Origin: Marchantia polymorpha subsp. ruderalis
Taxonomy: Eukaryota > Streptophyta > Marchantiopsida > Marchantiales > Marchantiaceae
Direction of reading: 5' to 3'
NCBI GenBank assembly: GCA_037833965.1
Contig: AP031358.1
Location: forward strand, 13,276,001 to 13,340,000
DNA length: 64,000 nt
Shown piece after piece: positions 20,939-30,530 of the stretch. A model generated the notes under the pieces. That model was not told where the DNA came from and searched no databases. It saw only the letters and a program-made list of their open reading frames with translations. The translations under genes and the position numbers were made by a program. Each line of letters opens with the position of its first letter. Within the stretch, counting starts at the first letter, position 1.

Positions 20939-22810
20939 TTTGATGACGCGTTCTTCAAAGCGGGAGGAGTTTATCGTATAAGAAAACCATCGCTTCAAAG
21001 CTGCTTCGGCTGCGGTAAATAATCGATCTCGATCCCGGTCACCATTGTCTCGGGCAAGACCGTCTCCGTCTCGTGGACCATTTGGACTTTGAATTCGTTC
21101 CAGTTAGGCACATACGACCTACCTTTTTACGAGCGGGGAGAGTACGAAGTCCTAGCATCTCCAATAAGTGGAAAACATTAGAATTGTAGATCCTGATCCA
21201 TTAAACAACAACAAAAGGTGCAATTTGAGCACATGTTATTTCTCTCTCTGAAATTATTCTGCGTGGGCAAGGCATTTTATATCAAGGTAACGAGTATATG
21301 AGTGACATATCCTTGTGTGACGTGCATTAATGTCTCTAGCCAAGTGAACGCACAATGTTTGCTGCATAGCTAGCTTTCAACTGCTGAAGTTCTTGTCGTT
21401 GCTCAATTGATACGATTCTTTATGCCGCTCCTTTTACTGTCTCTGTCAAATCCACATGCTGGCTCTCTACTTCTTAATTCATGTGCAGTTTCATCCGGAG
21501 GACGTTTGTGCATGAAGAAAAACCGAATCTGCATATGATGCATGTGAGGTGGAATTTTTTCTGCATGAAGAAAATTACGTAAACTATTCACTCTATTGGC
21601 CTCCGCGTAAAAAACACAATCAGATACTAATCGCTCTATTTGTCGACATGTTGTCCGAAAACGGACATTTCCTAGTCCTATATAGAAAAAATCCACTGTA
21701 AATGCGTTGTCATGCTCACAACCGACAGAACTGTTTGGAGAGAAACTCGTGCGTGGGGCTCTTGAGATCGACTGGATGACAAACACTCATGAATACCTTT
21801 AGCGAGAGGAATTCTTTGAGTGGATGATATAGAGTGACCAAGTAGGCGGGTAATGTGACGGACCACACGTTTCCCAATAGCAGAAAAACCAATGATACAT
21901 GAGATTTCATGTTTCATTGATGTGTATACATCTATTTTGATTCTTCAAACTGATCTGATATCTGGACTGCACTTGTTTCCACACTTGTGACAGAAAGCTG
22001 ATGTAAACATGGACAAGAGAAACGGGATTCTTAAGACATGCATCAATTATTCTAGAATATTTTATTGCAGTTCCAGAAAGCAGTCCCCTAATATTGTATT
22101 TCATTGTGATTTATTTGAAGATATTGTTACCCAGGAGTTAAATCAGAGTTGATTCATGTCCTTCATTTCATACACGTTAGCCTTCGCTGGACCAGACTAA
22201 TCAACTTTTGGGGGATAATGGTCAGCAAAATATTGAAATTTTTTTCCCCTAATTTAATTTTTTACCATCTTCCATCATCTTCAAAATGTCATGAACATCA
22301 CAATTTAGTTACCCTGGGTTCTGAATATTCTGAATCCTCCCGATATGCCTTCACCATTCTTGATTCAAGATGTCTGTTGCATTACGGTTTGCTGCCAGCC
22401 AAGACGTCGTAGTTGTATTCAAGAGAAGGAGCGGGAAGATTGTTAGAGTTGTGTTCTATCATGTGCTGTTTATTGAGGAGCAAGGCAATTTATGGCGGGA
22501 GTATAAGAAAAGAAAGCCGGGAGAACTAAACATACTACCAAGAAATCGCAGTACACTTCTGCTGCAAAGCAGGCTCCGGTCCGGCTTCTTACGAAGACGA
22601 CTCCACTAGTTGAAGCGGTGAAGGAACAGAGAGCCCTCAACAAAAGTGGGAGTGGACATGGAGGAGGCCAGGCCGAAATCATAGTGGGTTTTGCAGTTAT
22701 CGCGATGGAGAGTTTCAATGCAAGATTGACTTCCCTCGGGAATCACAGAAATTCCAAGAGAAAACAATAGTCATACGAGAGTAAACCGCGTAAGTTATGT
22801 TCTTGATTGA
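20939..22810. other. Unassigned sequence
   Basis: Minus-strand open frames at 21403-21917 are up to 127 codons but lack ATG starts or motifs, and two overlapping frames compete. No gene is supportable. Confidence 0.35.
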
Positions 22811-23160
22811 GAAGGCAGCGGCTTTAGTGGTGTAAATGAAAGGTCACCTGATGGAAAGTATGGCAAAACTGGATCCTCTTAACGCAGCCGGGGTAAAGGC
22901 GGCCATGGAGATCATAACGGCTATGTATAACACGATGAAGGTCATCAAGGACGAGGCTAGCAGAGAGTAGGAGGCGGCGTCTCTTAAGGCCGCCTCTACC
23001 AGCTCCATTAAGAGTATGAATTTTGCGATACTTTCCATGAGATGCACTTTCACCTACACCATCCAAGCTGCCGCCTCCTCCTCCACCAGCGTCTTCGACG
23101 ACCTTCATTGTCTATAGCCGTTACGACCTCCTCGGGCCGGCTCTACCCCGGCTGCAATAA
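22811..23160. mobile_element. Complex GC-rich fold-back element
   Basis: Two nested inverted repeats. GCAGCCGGGGTA-AGxCGGCC (from 22884, running to GAGGCGGC at about 22975) is mirrored by 23065-23158, and GGCTTTAGTGGTGTAAATGAAAG (from 22820) is mirrored by the complement of 22971-23065. The unit is shared with 13863-14020, 16905-17000, 17040-17290 and 17335-17430. A 94-codon minus-strand frame (22824-23108, ATG start) begins MKVVEDAGGGGGGSLDG and is glycine-rich. It is probably a by-product of GGAGGAGGC repeats rather than a gene. Fold-back or Foldback/MITE-like origin is an inference; no target duplication was found. Confidence 0.5.
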
Positions 23161-23979
23161 GGATAAACATAACTTAAAGTAGCTTATGATAAGCTATCTT
23201 TATGTTATCTCAATGTAATCATAATTAAGTCTAATCATTTTGTTCATATAATAATCAAAGTAGAAAAAAATTTAATTATTAATATAAATATAAATGCATA
23301 TATTTTCCATTCATCTCATGAGCAAGATTTAAATTGGGCTTTGTAGTGAAAAAAATGATCTTGAAACTGAATTTATACTCCCTAATGATCAAATAGATCA
23401 AATATTTTCTTCCCAAATTTTTAAACGGATGTAAAGTTGTCTAAATTTTTTGAATCATAGAATTACTAATAATTTTTTTTTTCTCTTTATTTACTAGAGT
23501 CATAACAGAACATCTAATCATCTTCTTAATCAAACTTCTTCTGAGATTCTTGAGAAAGATTTACTAATATTATAGCCATGGCACTGGGCTCCTCCAAGTG
23601 CAATTACTTTTTGGCATCTTGATTTAATTGCTAGATTCTCGTATTTCTTTAAAGCAAGAGCAATTTCAATGTAATTTCATTACATTGTAACCGTAATGAA
23701 GAATATTGTCTAATCATATAACATGAGCAGTATTCACAAAACACCATTAAAAAATAAATTGATGTTAATATTTCCGGTTGAGGTCTTTGATAAGTCTTGT
23801 ACTTTTACAAGACAAATTTTAGTGTCTTGTTTATAAACTTACTCGTTCTCATTCATTGTTTGTTTGAATGGCCAAATCAGAACTTGAGAGGGAACCTGCA
23901 TGGTACCCCAACGTAAAGAAGAATCTTGGCTCCCCGAGAACTACACTAACCAGCTAGAAGCGCAAATTCTGCTGTTGCA
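23161..23979. other. AT-rich unassigned sequence
   Basis: No gene seen. It separates the fold-back element from the resumed transporter array. Confidence 0.45.
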
Positions 23980-24159
23980 GATGCAGGGAATTACGAAGCT
24001 GCGTATCATGCTTATACTTGTCATCCGATCTTCGATCTATGCTGGAGTGGACGGCTCTATTTGCAGATCAGCTGTAAAGCATCATCCATGCATGTCGACG
24101 GTTGTCGGTGCCCACAGTTATCTGGAAAACAAGAACTGCAGCGAGCATTAGCAGCCAAA

Positions 24160-25140
24160 TTTACGCAATATCAATTTTCCACTGACACTTCGGAATCACA
24201 TCGGCTGTACCTGCACTTTTTTTGAAGAGACCTCCACCGAAAAGTCGAGGAGACGACCGACTGAATAGAGATGGTGAATGTATGGAAGCAGGTTCCAAAC
24301 ACCTGGCCGGCCCAACTGCTACCGTGCCTTCATCCAAGTTGAGTTTGGTAGAAAATTGAGCTTGCTTTAGGGAGGGCGCGCAGAGAGGAAGCATATCCAG
24401 TATACATGCCGAATCCAAGTTGAACCCACGTTTTCCCCTTCCTATGATCTTGGCAAGTGCAAGTCTCAGATGAGGCGAAGAGTTGGGTGAAGTTTCCAAT
24501 GGTATGTGGACGAGTTTAGTGATTCCTGCACCGTGCTCCTGACTCTGTCACGAGAGACTGGAAACACTTCAACTGCTACAAGTTTCTGGCGCTCCCGGAG
24601 CCCCAGTAGTGAGGGCTTCCAGGTGCAGTACGTGAAGGTCTGTATTGTCCTGGATGAGTACAATTGTCGATGAGTCGACACTGATGAACTTTGTGTGATG
24701 GGTTTGAAATGGATTGTGGCTTGCAATTAAATATAGATATATATCGCAAGAGCTGGCAGTATAGGTATCGTTGACCTCTGAGAAGTTTTATGTGTTTCCT
24801 ACCTATTATGCTGTTGGCAGAACTGTCTATCCATTTTGGATATAAGCTTTGGGCTGGAGGACGACAGCAATCGGGATGTGATTTAAGCACACTCATTGAA
24901 GCATACATGATTCGGATACGACAGAGTTTAAATTGAGGCGCTCGATGTTGACCTTTTGCATGGACACAAGTTGGTCGCCTGGTTGTCGACCAAAATGATG
25001 TCCTTCCCACATATTTCACAGCAGAAAAAACTTGAGTCGACCTTGTCAGAATGACTGACGCTCCTCGGTGATCCTAATAAGGATTTATATGCAGCTCTTA
25101 CAACGCCTCTGCCGATGGGGCGAGCTCTGGCTTGCATAAG
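24160..25140 (-). pseudogene. Remnant of the unidentified co-duplicated gene (copy 5)
   Basis: Minus-strand frames with stops include KFISVDSSTIVLIQDNTD (about 24640-24700), ISKMDRQFC-type sequence near 24830, and GKDIILVDNQATNLCPC near 24990. The last corresponds to FGKDMKVVNACRIVAC near 1450. Similarity to copies 1 and 3 persists at the amino-acid level, so the ancestral unit probably was coding. Function unknown. Confidence 0.35.
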
Positions 25141-25548
25141 GATGAATGAATAATGGTTTCATTCGCACATTACCAGTGTTGTGTTTGCATGCGTTTGGTA
25201 TCATGCTAGTGAGGTTAGACAATTACGAAGAATTACAAAGAAGTGATCAGCGATCTTGATTTCTTTTGAGTCTGGGCATGACCTCGTTAGCTTTTTAGAT
25301 TCTTCAACGTAAACTACACTTGTCATTTTTTTCCTATCGTAAGACTCATTTTGTAAATACCAGAACATCAAGTTGTTCCCTCCGATTAGTGGGGCTTTTC
25401 ACTTCACGTAATTCGAAGGATACATAACTGAACATTTAGAGATCTTCTGACTTAATGACTCTCATACGAATTTTCTTCTAGAGAGTTCATTCGCGCCTTT
25501 CTCAAGGAAGTGTGCAATTGTGGATGATTTCCAGACAATGCCAGCCCC

Positions 25549-25574
25549 ATATATATATATATATATATATATAT

Positions 25575-25605
<31 letters not shown>

Positions 25606-25608
25606 TTT
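25549..25608. repeat. Compound microsatellite (AT)n(TTTA)n
   Basis: About 13 AT units run directly into about 8 TTTA/ATTT units. Likely length-polymorphic. Confidence 0.9.
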
Positions 25609-25701
25609 TCCATTTTTCCTTCCTTTGCTCATAGGCATGTTCAGATTAGATGAGACTGGCCGTGTGAGGAGCACCAGGAGGGATGAAGATTCCTGTATTC
25701 T

Positions 25702-25797
25702 GGCCCGACAAAACAAATTTGTGAATGTGAATTCGACTAGTCCTAAGATTGCGGAGTTGGCCACAAGACATGCAGTCTTCATCGGCCGGGACAGAAC
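25702..25797 (-). pseudogene. N-terminal scrap of an AceTr transporter, array locus 6
   Basis: VLSRPMKTACLVANSAILGL aligns with LLSRPMHTKSVVANPAPLGL, and VEFTFTNLF with MGFALTTFV. The family signature NPAPLGL is degraded to NSAILGL. The rest of the transporter is missing. It is the counterpart of 8412-8492. Confidence 0.65.
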
Positions 25798-26160
25798 CTG
25801 TCTTCCAACTCGGACCCTTCCTGATGTAACACTTGCTACGAGAAATTTGTTAAGTCAGTCCTTCTTCATCTGATCTGGTGGCAGCGACCTGGTGTTTAGC
25901 TTGCTGCAAAATTTAGTTTCGAGTAGAACAGCTCAATTTTCGAAGTCCATTGATTGGAGAGCAGCTGCTGCAGTAAACAGGACGGGAGATTTTCTTCATC
26001 ACAAGGAGCCTCGAGCTCTGCTGCCGCACATCAGCTGTAGTGGAGTGATGAAATGCACTCAGTGAGTTGCTTCAAGGTTCGTGAAAGCAGCTGCTAGCAC
26101 TAACTGCAGCTCGAGAATGAGACTTGGGTATTTGAGCTCTGTGAGCTCGTACTTATACCG

Positions 26161-26628
26161 ATCATGCAGCAGTTAGAATCAGATGAAGTGGACTCAAAAC
26201 CATGCTCACCATGATGGAGATCCACAGTCCCCAAACATCTGCTTCTGCTCTTTGACTATTTGGAGCCTCCCTTGCCGAATATATCGAAAGGTCGTGACGC
26301 GCCGCAAATTTTCTAAGACATTCCGGATCTGTACATGGAAAGAGAGACAACTGAGAAAATTTAGGCATTCGAGCTATTGTGTCAGATGCGATATTTATGG
26401 GTGCATGACAATGTTTTTTGGATCGGAGAATACGAAGAGGCACAGTGAGGACAAATGAACATCCGACATGGATGTTCGGATTCCAGAATGGAATGCGATT
26501 GTCCATAAATAAGTCTATTTCCGTTTTAGGCGATTGTTGCTTTGTTGGCAGCCTGTAGAAGTTTCTCTTTACCAGCGTTGGTGTTTACTCGCGGTGCGTG
26601 CCCGGGACCTACTTGTTGCTGGCACATG
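26161..26628. other. Unassigned sequence
   Basis: Overlapping open frames on both strands at 26162-26506 have no motif. No gene is supported. Confidence 0.35.
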
Positions 26629-26636
26629 TATATATA
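26629..26636 (+). promoter_or_regulatory. Possible TATA box before the two-repeat open frame
   Basis: TATATATA lies 165 bases before the ATG at 26801, with no intervening ATG after the expected start site. Suggestive only. Confidence 0.3.
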
Positions 26637-26788
26637 CGTAGCACCAAGTTTCGTTCTATCTTTGGCCTCAGAATCAGAAGCTTTAGAGTGAGCAGGCATT
26701 GCAGACCGCTCTGTGGCTTCCGAAGTTGGCTAATTCCTGGCGCTTCGACAAGAGAATATACTTCTTAAGTTCAGTTGGCTTGCGTTAT

Positions 26789-27154
26789 CCAGTTGCAAAT
26801 ATGCGTCACAACCAGCGTATTTTCCGCTTCTGTAAATTCATAGTTCTTCCATCGTCATGCAGACTCAAATTGGCTCAAGGAATCTTTGAGATGTCAAGTC
26901 ACGTTTGTACCTTGGACCTGAATCTTGCTTCTGATTTGGAATATGGGTTGGACGCAGTAGTCTGCTCATCGCCAGTTGCAAATATGCGTCACAACCAGCG
27001 TACTTTCCGCTTCTGTAAATTCACAGTTCTTCCATCGTCATGCAGACTCAACTTGGCCCAAGGAATCTTTACAATGTCAAGTCACGTTTGTAACTTGGAC
27101 CTAAATCTTGCTTCTGATTTTGAACATGGGTTGGAAGCAGTAGTCTACTCATCG
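26789..27154. repeat. Tandem duplication of a 183-bp unit
   Basis: Units 26789-26971 and 26972-27154 both start CCAGTTGCAAATATGCGTCA and differ at about 13 positions with no gaps. The period equals exactly 61 codons. Confidence 0.85.
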
Positions 27155-27283
27155 ACAGCAGCTTACTCATCAATTGAAGAATCGCGTCTATCTCAAGGCG
27201 TCCAACAAATCTTGGAATTGACCTCATACAGTATCAAGGGACGTAAATCTGGAATTAGAGAGACACAGAAGATAATAATATAA
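26801..27283 (+). CDS. Hypothetical 160-residue protein with two 61-residue repeats
   Basis: The open frame begins at the first ATG after a possible TATA box and is built mainly of two tandem repeats, each containing MRHNQR-FRFCKF, VLPSSCRL-LAQGIF and SHVC-LDLNLASD. A 40-residue unique tail rich in Ser, Gln and Lys follows. There is no signal peptide, membrane segment or known domain. Of about 11 codons that differ between the repeats, about nine change the amino acid, which argues against long-term purifying selection. The frame could be open by chance or belong to a young gene. Minus-strand readings contain stops. Confidence 0.25.
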   Translation: MRHNQRIFRFCKFIVLPSSCRLKLAQGIFEMSSHVCTLDLNLASDLEYGLDAVVCSSPVANMRHNQRTFRFCKFTVLPSSCRLNLAQGIFTMSSHVCNLDLNLASDFEHGLEAVVYSSTAAYSSIEESRLSQGVQQILELTSYSIKGRKSGIRETQKIII

Positions 27284-27719
27284 GATCAGTTAGAGCTGCG
27301 ACTGTCATCAGATGGAACAAGATCAGTTTATTCCACCGATCGTTTAGATTGGTTAATTCACCAATTACAACTTCGGCTAATTTTCATCCAAAGTATTTTG
27401 AATTGGCAGCTCTTGTATGAAATCCCCTTTCCGAAGGCCAACGGATGTTTTGATTTTCCACTTAGCCAATTTTTGTTCCGATCAACATCTCGTAAGTAGA
27501 TTGTAATTACTGATAGAACTTTCGTCCAAAACAGACTCACCGTTTGAAGATTGTTGAGAGTGGGAAGGACTTCAGAAACTTTATACTATACAAGTCACAG
27601 TTGATAATTGCAAAAGGCTACTGCCGGACAAGCTGACTGAAGATGAAGCTTTGCTCGACCAAGATTTGATTTTTGTTTCTTGAAATTCTATCTGGAGAAT
27701 GACACACCATTTTCTAATA
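27284..27719. other. Unassigned spacer
   Basis: No supportable feature before the conserved 3' flank of AceTr copy 3. Confidence 0.4.
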
Positions 27720-28007
27720 CTAGTACATGAACCAGCCATTTTCACTTTCTGCCTGATATAAAAGCTGCACTCACTTTTTCGTAAAAGGCGATCATCTTAT
27801 TAAGAAAGCTCGAAGCTACAAGGAACAATTTTTATAAAACACTGTCAGTTGATCTGATCAGTGACTATGACATGTATGAATCATTTCCTAGTCATGTTAC
27901 AAAAGTTCTGGAATCTATCGCTAATCAGAAGAACCTCAAATCTGTTTCGGAAATTTACACATCTTACAACTGTAATTGAGATCTAGTCTGTGTGTCGACA
28001 GATTGAA
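27720..28007 (-). repeat. Shared 3' flank of AceTr copy 3
   Basis: Colinear with 9230-9625, for example CATTTTCAC-TTCT-CCTGAT, TCATCTTATT-AGAAAGCTCGA and ACACTGTCAGT-GATCTGATC. The hairpin seen after copies 1 and 2 is disrupted here (27876-27895 keeps only the outer four pairs). Confidence 0.5.
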
Positions 28008-28694
28008 CTACTTGTGGTCTTTACTGGGCATAGCTCCAATTGGAAGCTCGAAGAACGAGTTCTGCTTGTTGACGATCTGAGCCAGAGCCAAGTACCATGC
28101 AATGAAAGCTGTAATGATCCCGCAGATTCCACCAGCCTTCGTGATACCTTTTTGTTGTTCAAATTCACCGACGGTGAGCAGAAGAAAAGTAACGGTGAGC
28201 GAGAAGAAGAGGCTCGTGAGACACACGTTGGTTCGCAGGGTGGCCAACCACATCATGAAAGTGAAGATGGTCCAACCCAGCAGCCAAAGCCCCAGAGCTT
28301 CATTGTAATCGACTAGGGAGTCGCTGGCCACAAATGCAGCACGAACACCGAAGGCCGGAATCTGAATCACAGCGAACGAAAGCCAGAATGCGCCATATGA
28401 CGAGAATGCAGTAGCTCCAAAAGTGTTACCGGCTGCAAACTCCCACATTCCAGCGAGAAGTTGCGCCAATCCACCGTACCCAGCAGCCAAACCAGTGACG
28501 ACAGTATGAGGTGCACTCTGTGGAATAATCACTCCTGCGTTGTGGCAAGACAGCACAAATGTTGTCAAGGCGAATCCCATAAGCCCCAGAGGAGCAGGGT
28601 TCGCAACCACAGATTTCGTATGAATGGGTCTGGACAGGATTTCTTCCAATCGAGATGCCTTTTCCAAATCACGATCGTGCGTTGGGTACGACAT
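28008..28694 (-). CDS. AceTr/GPR1-FUN34-YaaH family acetate transporter, copy 3
   Basis: An intact 228-codon single-exon gene with its ATG at 28694; the open frame continues upstream only through non-ATG codons and the putative intron. Signature blocks NPAPLGL (32-38) and GNTFGATAFSSYGAFW (89-104) are unchanged. It is the most divergent of the three in the last loop (GEFEQQKGITKAGGICG where copy 1 has GEFKLDKDITKAGGIFG). The tail is AMPSKDHK. It lies about 17.7 kb from copy 2, beyond the repeat-rich insertion and the wall protein gene, but in the same orientation. Likely a plasma-membrane acetate or carboxylate transporter. Variation concentrated at the ends and this loop could reflect different regulation, which is an inference. 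Confidence 0.9.
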   Translation of the reverse strand: MSYPTHDRDLEKASRLEEILSRPIHTKSVVANPAPLGLMGFALTTFVLSCHNAGVIIPQSAPHTVVTGLAAGYGGLAQLLAGMWEFAAGNTFGATAFSSYGAFWLSFAVIQIPAFGVRAAFVASDSLVDYNEALGLWLLGWTIFTFMMWLATLRTNVCLTSLFFSLTVTFLLLTVGEFEQQKGITKAGGICGIITAFIAWYLALAQIVNKQNSFFELPIGAMPSKDHK

Positions 28695-28713
28695 TGTCGA
28701 TATGTTCTCGGTC

Positions 28714-28797
28714 CTGCAGAAGACAAGGTCGTGGCTTTGTGAATCCTGGTCGAAGGAGCTCAAGCTCTGGAGGAGTGTCAGTTGGGAGGAAACTCAC
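28714..28797 (-). other. Putative 5' UTR intron of AceTr copy 3
   Basis: Donor GACT|GTGAGTTTCC and acceptor TTGTCTTCTGCAG|GACC are conserved with copy 2. The length is 84 bases. cDNA evidence is absent. Confidence 0.5.
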
Positions 28798-28942
28798 AGT
28801 CACGCTAGATCTCACAGAGAGAAGCGCGACTGGATGTCGAGACTGCTGAATCTGGTCTGCCGCTGGCTTCCGGATTGGCTTCGTTTTCGCTTGCAGCAAG
28901 TCAAGACTGTTTCCTCCTGATTGATGTTAGCTCAAGCATCTG

Positions 28943-28948
28943 ATATAT
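28943..28948 (-). promoter_or_regulatory. Weak TATA-like element of AceTr copy 3
   Basis: Minus-strand CCATATATCAGATGCTTGAG occupies the place of TATATAAGTCAGCTGCTT in copies 1 and 2. The box is degenerate (ATATAT), so promoter strength may differ. Confidence 0.35.
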
Positions 28949-28959
28949 GGGCGGTCCAG

Positions 28960-30530
28960 CTCCCATCGATACCAGCTTGCGGACGAGCATGCCAAAACCA
29001 GCTCTTGACAGCGACTGCTATATTCTCCGCGTCAAGACAGACAAGATCTCACTCGCAGCCAGCACTAGGCCCAGCCCACGTGAAGGCAGCTTCCCCAGCA
29101 CTTTCCCGACCTGCGCTTGCAGTAAGAAAAGCTTCTCCGCTTTGGCTGGAGCACTGTAATCTCGGGCTGCTCGGGGCCCCTCGCTGAGACGGATTCGGAT
29201 GCCACTACCAGATTCTTACACCTGTCGCAGTAGTTGGTCCTCCCGAATTTGGTGTGAACCTCTTTTGCTTGCTGTGAGTGGCCTCGAAGGACTTTCATCA
29301 GAAATGCTTCTCAAAAAGTCGGACGGCCTAAGCTCCGTGGACACTATGGCCGATTCGCCCGCTGCGTCCCGAATTAAATTTATAAATTTGGGGTCTGTCC
29401 TTTTACGTTTATTGCGGGGCAATGATGCTGTGCAGGAAATCATGTCACTGTCAGCTTTTCGTTCCACTTCGGGATATTGCGGCCTCACGAACCAGGAGAG
29501 AACAAAGTTCGAGACCTAAGATTCGGTACTATCGTCATGGCAAGAACACTTTCCGGAATATTTGTACCATTTGTCCACTCTCACAAATCTAGGCAGCTCT
29601 GGAATGGAGGGAAAAGTTTCAAAGTCGAGTCCGGCAATTTCGTTCTTCACCTTTAAAATTAAGGTTCCCAAAGGTTCGATCGCTTCTGTGGTCGGAGGGT
29701 TTTGATCTCTAGGAAGTGCCCAGCATTTGAGATTTCTAGTCCTGGTGTCCCGCATCCAAACCACAATACAGAGGACAATTCTTCAGATGACCTCAGTTAT
29801 GACCTCAGGCTACAGATAGAGCCGCTCTGGCGCAACTATCGGATTTGCCATTAGAAGCTGATCGAACTCGTCACGGTGATCAGATTCTTCCAAGAGGTTT
29901 GACGATGACTCCCTATTTCAGAGCTTGAACGAGCACACCTGTCTCAGAAGTGGCCTTTGTTCTCAGGCTTATCTCCGATCCCCTGACATGAAATCTTCAC
30001 GTTTTTGTAGCACAGGTTCAATCTCCGTTGACGCTATTCTCGTGCGCCATTAAACTTCAGTGGTTTTGTTTCGCTCTCCAGTTCCAAAGCGCAGCTCGTG
30101 GAACATTCTCGTGAGAGTCAGAGTTGTGAATGACATCACCTTCAGTGCAATTCATAGTTTCTCAAATAGATGTTTCCTCTTCCCTTGTACATCAATCAAA
30201 GATTCCATACAAATTTAGAGCTTGTGTCCATGCTCTGGGAATGCAATGGTTTCAGGTTGAATTAATTTTATGTTTATTGTGATTTGCAATACTTGTTCAA
30301 AATAAGATCGTCCTCGTGTGTTCGAGTGAGGCGCATGCATAATCGAGATTGTCGATTTGCCCATTTACATCTCACTCTCAGCACTCGAGTCAGCAGTAGC
30401 ATACCAACACGTGCCTGGACTCCTAGTATAGAGGCTGACGTGCTACGTGCCAGTAGATTGTTGGCTGTGATGAACGACAGATAAGGACTTTTACGCATTA
30501 TTATTAGGCAGATCTTGAATTGCTTCATTG
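28960..30530. other. Unassigned sequence with short minus-strand open frames
   Basis: Minus-strand frames at 29216-29488 and 29516-29764 (for example TLILKVKNEIAGLDFETFPS) have balanced composition and could be exon fragments, but neither has a recognisable domain, a joining splice pair I trust, or a homologue in the window. No function is proposed. Confidence 0.25.

Larger units (their letters stand above)
23980..26160. repeat. Segmental duplicate of 7490-8880, copy B
   Basis: Shared order of landmarks is given for copy A. The middle (about 25110-25690) holds extra sequence: 25140-25260 resembles 1670-1780, and a microsatellite lies at 25549-25608. At the right end a minus-strand TATAAG (26152-26157) sits where the paralogue at 8866 has ATAAGT, so this end is the old promoter side of an AceTr copy. 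Confidence 0.65.

Noticed and set aside
22824..23108. 94-codon Gly-rich minus-strand frame with ATG in the fold-back element
   Set aside because: It lies wholly within inverted repeat arms, is not preserved in the other copies, and its composition follows from GGAGGAGGC repeats.
25520..25873. 117-codon plus frame through the microsatellite
   Set aside because: Its middle is translated ATATAT/TTTA repeat, and its end is antisense to the AceTr scrap at 25702-25797.
28695..28763. N-terminal extension of AceTr copy 3 (and similar ones in copies 1 and 2)
   Set aside because: They start at TTG or GTG and cross a probable intron acceptor. The shared ATG giving MSYPT is the likely start.
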